A stretch of DNA of 64,000 nucleotides, from assembly GCF_020360975.1 (NCBI RefSeq), contig NW_025408670.1:6758001-6822000 (forward strand), written 5' to 3'. The notes below the pieces were generated by a model, which was not told where the DNA came from, searched no databases, and saw only the letters and a list, made by a program, of their open reading frames with translations. Below, piece after piece: positions 57,880 through 64,000 of this stretch (position 1 is its first letter; each line of letters opens with the position of its first letter). The position numbers and the translations under genes are program-made. The stretch is from Hirsutella rhossiliensis. Its lineage: Eukaryota; Ascomycota; Sordariomycetes; Hypocreales; Ophiocordycipitaceae.

Positions 57880-58500
57880 GTAGCCAGACATAGCGAGATA
57901 AAAACAAGATCGAATGCCTAAAGTTAGAATATAGGATTAGGCGTTTGCAAGATAGGTAAGTCTAAGTTATCGAATAAACGCAACGTAACGGTCCTAGGTA
58001 AGTAGCTTTATTAGTCCGTTAGCTGTTATGTCTTATATTAAGATATATTAGATATTAAAGTCTCCTTGAGTTACTCGGTTAATAATCTATTTATAACGGA
58101 CGTCGATATAGCGGGTTTATACCGATTTTATTAGGTTAAGTACCGTAGGCTAGGCGTTGCGCGAGTCTATAAATATAATTATCGGTTTTATAGGTTAAAT
58201 CCTAAGATTTTAAATAATACGGTTTATCTATAGTAAAGCTTGCCTAGTTAGTATAAGATTTATAAACTTAGCTTCCGTTATAGATAGCGCTACGATTATC
58301 TACCTACTAGATTTCTATAAGATTAGATAACCTATAAGAAGAACGATATAGCTAGTAGTCGAGTAGCGTATTAGTATTCGGTCGGCGAACGCCGCGTCCG
58401 CGAAGGCGAGAAGTAGTAGATTAGTAATAGAGTATTTTCTACCTAAGTATAGAGATAAGTTCTTAGTACTAATAAGATACTATTAAGGAGAGTAGGTATA
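57880..58500 (-). pseudogene. RNase H relic of a second minus-strand copia
   Basis: Reading right to left: an ADRILTRYSTTSYIV-like segment (about 58330-58400), then WKSSRQTIVALSTTEAE-type text and a final HIDVRYKWIIDRV..GDFNI..MTANGLTKLL-type segment (about 58010-58110), the C-terminal RNase H part of a copia pol. RIPed, many stops. The rest of this element is missing, replaced by the next copia. Confidence 0.65.
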
Positions 58501-61500
58501 AGAGGCTATAGTTATGCTTAATAGACCTAATAGTTATATATAAGGAAGCCTGCCTAACTAATATAACTCCCCTAGCCTAAGGATATTATATAGGCCTAAC
58601 TTAGGTATAGGAACATCCTAATACCCTCTTTTAGCTAGCTATATATAGTTACTATACCTATATAAGCCCCTCCCTTATCCTAATAGATAGACTAAGATAT
58701 ATATTACTAAATTTACCTTTCTATGCCCCTATTTCTTTTACTATGCTCTTAAGCCCCTACTTAAGAGTTATAAGCCCGGCCTATACGGCTAGATTATCTT
58801 TGCCCGCCGATATTACCTTTAAAGCTATTTACGAGCTATTAACGCTATTATAACGCTTAAATCGTAGTATTAAGGCAAGGAACCTAGCTATACTAAGGGG
58901 CACTACTAGAAACATATAAATTATATAAATTATAATTACGTATCCCTTAAAGAAGGATATTACTTATTAAGCTAGAACCCCTTATTTTCCTAAGATAACG
59001 TTAAAGGAAGTAAGAGGGGATAATTATATCGTAAGACTAAAGGAAAGCCTCGATTAGACCTTATAGATTAGGGGGATTAAATCGTAGGCCTAGACTTATA
59101 AGATTTAGGAATATACTAACCTAGACGGTATAAAGGAGCTTAAATAACCCTAATAGCCGGACTAGGAGCAATTTATTATTAACCTTAGAGGGAGACCTTC
59201 CTAACGAGAAGATAAAACCGAGGCTATGTTCCTAGCGAGGCGAATAGGCTATAACGAACAATACTAGGATATAAAGGACTCCTTTCGTAACCTTAAGAAA
59301 AGGTTCTAGCTATAATTCGATCGCTATAAGGTCTAGTAGAAAGCCCTAATTATACTTAAAGAATTAATTAAGAAAACGATTAGTAAAGGGCTTTAGGGGA
59401 TAACCCTAATATATAATAGCCTAAGAGAGAAAATTAGGGAATTAAAGAAGTAAGCCCTACCTTTAGGGGTAGAGGAGAAAAAGCTAATTTACGAGAGATA
59501 TACGACCTCTATTAATAAAAAAGGCACGCGAGACTAGAAAGCATAGGTAGAATAGCTCGACTAAATTATTATAGATTTACGAGACCTTAAGGTCGATATA
59601 CTTAACGATATAAGAATTAGATAGGATTTTCTTATAGCGGCAGATAAGTAGGACCTATATTAGTCTATATTAATAAGGGCTCTCGACCTCTATAACGAAA
59701 GATACGGTAAAGATTAACTTCCCTTAAGGAACTTAATCGCTAACTTTAAATAAGAATATATTTATAGGAAGAAGTCGTAACTACCTATAAAAAGAGGAAG
59801 CGCTAATTAAATCTCTAGGAAATTAGATACCTAAGCTAAATACGCTAGCTATAAGTAGCACGTTAATAGCTTAATAAGCTAGTAGGAAAATTGCTACTTA
59901 CTATAGGTAATATATAATAAGAAGCCCTTATTAGGCTAGAAATATAGTAATCTAGCTAAATAGAATATCGAAAAACGGCTAAAGGACTATCTAAACGAGA
60001 AAGTAAAATATATAGCCTAGACCCCTAATTCCTACCCTAAAGGAAGAGAACTAATAGATACTATTATTAGTAATAATAGGCTAGGAAAGACTATTAATAT
60101 AGTTACTCTATCTAGGGTAAATATAGCTATTAAGGGAACGCCGTTACTTACTAATAAATTAATATATAACTTAAGGGCCGATATTAACCTCTTTAATAAC
60201 CTAGGTTAGTTCTAGGAAGGAACCTTTAAGTAGGGTTCTAACGACGAAGTCTAGGTTAAAGACTAAGCCTTTAAGGTATAAGGAATAGGAATAGTAGTTA
60301 TCCTTATAATTAACGGTAGAAAGATAACCTTACTAGATACCTACTTTATCCTAGAAATACTAATAAATATCTTCTTAGCTAGGCTAGGGATAATAGTAGG
60401 GATATTCTAGAACTAGCTCCTAAGATACCTTTATTTAAAACCTACGAAGGAGGTTTATATTAAACTAACTAACTTCGAAGGTTAATTTATAATAGGAACA
60501 CTCCTATAGCGTAAGCGGGTATTCGCAGTTATATAAGCGCCTAAGCCGCTAACTAGGGGGGTAGGTAACCTATAGCATCGCCGCCTTAGGCATCCTAGTC
60601 TAAGATTACTAGAGAAGCTATTAAAAGCCTGCCTAGGCACTAAGCTTTAAGGCCCTATAATATATAGCTATTAGATATACGTAATAAGGAAAGCTAAGAA
60701 GGAAGTCTCGAGAAAAATACTATCCTTAAGGCTTAAAGGTCTAAGGGTATAAGTTAGCTTCGACCTTTACCCTAGCCTTATAATAATATATAATAAGGAA
60801 AAGAACTTTGCTTTATTTACTTATATAGATATATTTATAAGGTTCTATTACTTAATAGAAAGAAAAATAAGTATTAAGGATATCTTTAATAACTTTATAG
60901 CGTTACTTAAGACTTAGTATAGAGTTAAAATAACTATATTAATTACTAATAGGGAAAAGGCTCTTTTAATAACTAAATAAAGGGATTATATAACTAATAG
61001 AAGGATACGAGTTATATAGTTAGCCCTTTTAACGCCTATATAAAATAGTTATATAGAAAGGTTAAGGGCAATAATAAAGGAAAAAGTAAGGGTTATAAAG
61101 CTTAACTTAAAGCTTTTAGAAGCGCTATAACTAAGGATATACTATATAGCGGTATACCTACTTAATATAACACCCTTTAAATTATATAATTATAGCTAGT
61201 AGAGCCTATATAAGCGTTAATAAACCTAGATAAAAGAAAATAATCTACTATATTACTATATTAAAGATATTAAACTAAACGTTATATATTTAAGGGTCTT
61301 TAGCTATATAGCGTTCCTAATAATAATTATAGTATTAAAATATATTAAGTTATATAAGACGTAGTTACCCCTTAAGTAAAGAGCTTATATTAGATACCTA
61401 GTAAGCTATAGGTCTACTTAATAATATATTATATAGATACCGTTAACTAGATAAAATAAACTAATAGTATTAGCTAATATATAGTTTAATAAGTCTATAA

Positions 61501-64000
61501 GCTATAATATAAAAAGAGAAGAATAAGCTTAGCTAGTCTAAATATATAGCTATAATATCCTTAGAGATATAGCTATAACTAACGTTATAGATAGCGGGGA
61601 ACCTAAAACCTTTAAGGTACTAAGTTTATCTAACGATAATATAGAGAACGGTTAGACGCTAAAGGAAGTAATTACCTTCTTATAGGACCTATTACCTTTA
61701 TATACTCTAGAAGATTAAGAATTAAAGACGCCCTTATTAGGATTATATAGATATATATATCTTTCCCTTTTAGAAATAGTAAGCCTAGGGATAAAGATTT
61801 TAATATTACCCCTTCTACTTAATACTATATTTAATATAGAGTTACTAAGCTCTATGCCTCCTAGGCTTATAATAGATACTATAGCTAGTAATACCTCCTA
61901 TATCTTATTAAGGAGATAGCTTAAAGATATAATACTTATATTAACTAACTCGTCTTTTTAAGATAAATATAATAATATACCTCTTAACCTAAGGGGTAAA
62001 GGGACGATTATAGTATAGGTTTAAGAAGATAACCCTTAGTTTAAACCCTATACTATTAACCTATTAGTTAGTAGGGCTAGCTTAAAGATATTATAAATAT
62101 AAGAATAACGTAAACGAAAAGATATATTATAAGGGATTAACCTAAGTAACGTTATTAAAGGAAAATAAGCTCGTAGGCCTAAGAGATCTCTTATTAATAA
62201 TATTATTATAAAGGAAAGTAATTATAAGCTTTATATTAAAAATATACCGCCTCCCCCTACCTTCTTTAACGTAGTAATAGCTTTAGAACTTATATATAAG
62301 TAGAAGGAAGCTATAGACTATAAAATAAAGGAAAACTTAGTAAGGGGTATATAAAAGACTATCTTAAAAGCTATTATTAAATAGAAAGGTTACTTCTTAA
62401 TCCCCTTATATTAGGTCTTTATATATAAGACCGATAAATAAAGGTATATTATATACTATAAAGTATATATTATAGTTTATAGAGACTTATAACCTAAAGG
62501 TAATAAGGATATATATATAGCTACGCTATAAGTATAAATATTTTAACTATTAATAGCCTTTTACTACCTTAAGGACTTTAAGACGGAATAATATAACGTA
62601 AAAATAGTATTTTTATATATAATCTTATCCTAAGAAGTCTATTACTAGCCTCTACTAGGATTCTTAATACCTAGGCTTTGCTTAAAGCTATTAAAAGCAC
62701 TATATAAGCTCTATATCTCCCTTAAGCTATAGTTTAAAGAGATATCTAGTTTCTTTTTTAAACTAAGAGCTTAGTAGCTAGTAAAAGACGCCTATATACT
62801 AGTCTATAAGGGCGTTATAATCTTTATCTTTATAGATAATATTATTATAATATATCTTAAAGGGTAAAAATAAGATTAAGAAGAGCTATATAAAGCTATT
62901 ATAAAGAAATATACTATTATATATATAAGAGAGCTATACTAGTTCCTTAGTATTAAGATTATTAAGGATAAGGATCTTAAAAAGATATAGCTCTTATAAG
63001 CTTCCTATATCTCTAAGACTATAAAGAAATATTATATCCTTAGTAATAATATCCTTTATAAACCTAAGATCCTACTAATAATAAAAGAGCTCGTCCCTTA
63101 TAAAAAGCAGGCCTTAAAGGAAGAGATATATAAATATATCTCCTTAATTAGGTCGCTTATTTATCTAGTAATTTATACTAAGCTAGATATTATATTTATA
63201 GCTAGAAAGCTAGCTTAATATAATTATAACTATAGGCCGCGCTATAAGTATAAAGTATATAAGTGCCTAGCTTACTTTTATTATATAAAAGACCGCTATA
63301 TTTACTTTATAGCGATAAACCTAATAAAGCGGCTAATATATATATCTAACTCCTTATACGCCGATAACCTAAAGACTAAGAAGTCCTTATAAGGATATAT
63401 ATTCCTATTTCTTAGTATGCTAATTAACTAAAAAGCTATTAAGTAAGCTATTATAATAACGTCCTTTATAGAAGCTAAATTATTAGTACTCTTATAAATA
63501 GCTAAAGAATAGGTAGTATTTAGCTAGCTAATTAAGGAGCTTAGTATTAGTATTAAAAGAACTATAGAGCTCTAGTATAATAACTTTTAGACTATTAAGC
63601 TTCTAACTAAATTAAGCGCGAAGCTTAAGATAAACCTTAAGTATATTAACGTTTATAGATACTAGCTTTATTAAGAGGTATAGTAAGATTAAATATAAGT
63701 TAGCTAGATCGTATTAATAGATAACCTAGCTAATAGTATAATAAAGGCGCTTATATACTAAAAGTATTAAAGCTTTATTAAATAACTAAGACTAGTAATA
63801 TAGCTAGAAGATATATTAAGAGATAATATACTTAACTACTATATTAAAGTATAATATCTCCTTACTATAGCGAGCTCGATAATCGCTAGATCTTAATAAT
63901 AAGAGCACTACTATATATACTAAGATTAAGGGATTTTAATAACGTAGTTAGATCTTAATTTAGTTTAAAAACTATAAAGATCTAAGGGGTAGAAGTTAGC
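58500..64000 (+). pseudogene. Plus-strand RIPed Ty1/copia gag-pol, frame largely preserved, runs off the window
   Basis: From about 58790 to 63900 the plus strand reads as a near-continuous copia polyprotein in which stops are TAA/TAG at Gln positions. Order: gag; protease-like LLDTYFILEILIN (about 60333-60370); a pre-integrase segment with RRLRHPSLRLLEKLLKA (about 60575-60630); integrase core FALFTYIDIFIRFYYL to IERLRAIIKEKVRVIKL (about 60810-61110); RT with FIDNIIIIYLKG at about 62829-62865 (Asp-Asn in place of Asp-Asp); RNase H with EAKLLVLL..AKE (about 63473-63520) and the terminal ALIYQKYQSFIKQLRLV (about 63745-63795). A possible 5' LTR lies at about 58500-58790. The 3' LTR is outside the window. 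Confidence 0.8.

Larger units (their letters stand above)
19140..64000. other. RIP-mutated transposon island (boundary about 19140, continues past the window)
   Basis: Base composition drops abruptly near 19140 to very AT-rich DNA in which TpA is dominant and CpA/TpG nearly absent, while CpG, CpC and CpT cytosines persist. Gln codons read as TAA/TAG, Cys codons as TAT/TAC and Asp-Asp as Asp-Asn, all expected from C-to-T at CpA on either strand. Non-RIPed exceptions within it are the young copia (23757-29928), gypsy-2 (30704-38522), the two solo LTRs to a lesser degree, the islet 52250-55485, and parts near 57340-57880. Confidence 0.9.

Overview
The window looks like a filamentous ascomycete (Pezizomycotina, plausibly Sordariomycetes/Hypocreales) chromosome segment. 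The evidence is short GT-AG introns of 58-81 nt, fungal secreted-protein and oxidoreductase families, and long AT-rich blocks in which CpA/TpG has been almost completely converted to TpA while CpG and CpC survive. That last pattern is the footprint of repeat-induced point mutation (RIP).

Bases 1-19000 are ordinary gene-bearing DNA, fairly sparse. In order they hold a DsbA/FrnE-type oxidoreductase (minus), an Old Yellow Enzyme gene with three exons and two one-base frameshifts (plus), a small secreted 8-cysteine protein (minus), a secreted Tyr/Gly/His repeat protein (minus) with a MITE-like inverted repeat upstream, a decayed ABC-transporter ATPase fragment (plus), an orthodox aquaporin with one intron (minus), and a 2-oxoglutarate/Fe(II) oxygenase (plus) that stops just before the transposon island. 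About 5.5 kb (11.9-17.35 kb) shows no recognisable gene.

From about 19140 to the right edge the window is a layered transposon island. A RIP-destroyed DUF3435 tyrosine-recombinase relic (the family that includes Starship captains) lies first. A solo LTR and then a RIP-destroyed Ty3/gypsy element (gypsy-1, 21526-43414) follow. Two young, non-RIPed elements are inserted inside gypsy-1, each with a perfect 5-bp target duplication: a Ty1/copia element (23757-29928) and a chromodomain Ty3/gypsy element (gypsy-2, 30704-38522) of the same family as gypsy-1. Gypsy-2 carries an intact antisense ORF with a Zn2Cys6-like cysteine pattern plus coiled coil, a set of four C-x4-C-x2-H motifs between gag and protease, and a primer-binding site complementary to its own predicted 5' RNA region. 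Further right come a minus-strand RIPed gypsy relic (43.4-48.1 kb, with another solo LTR in it) and a minus-strand RIPed Tad-like LINE (48.8-52.2 kb).

A GC-normal islet (52.25-55.3 kb) carries one intact gene, a secreted metal-dependent amidohydrolase, and a broken Mutator-like transposase interrupted by a 275-bp solo LTR with perfect target duplication. The remainder is RIPed copia: a minus-strand copy related to the young copia, a 418-bp LTR with the RNase H relic of another minus-strand copia, and a nearly frame-preserved plus-strand copia that runs off the right edge.

The host genes do not form an evident pathway cluster. The main biology here is the record of insertion, RIP and reinsertion. 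The many frameshifts in the two young elements are mostly one-unit contractions of short runs that the older RIPed copies still keep at full length, so many are probably sequence errors rather than decay.
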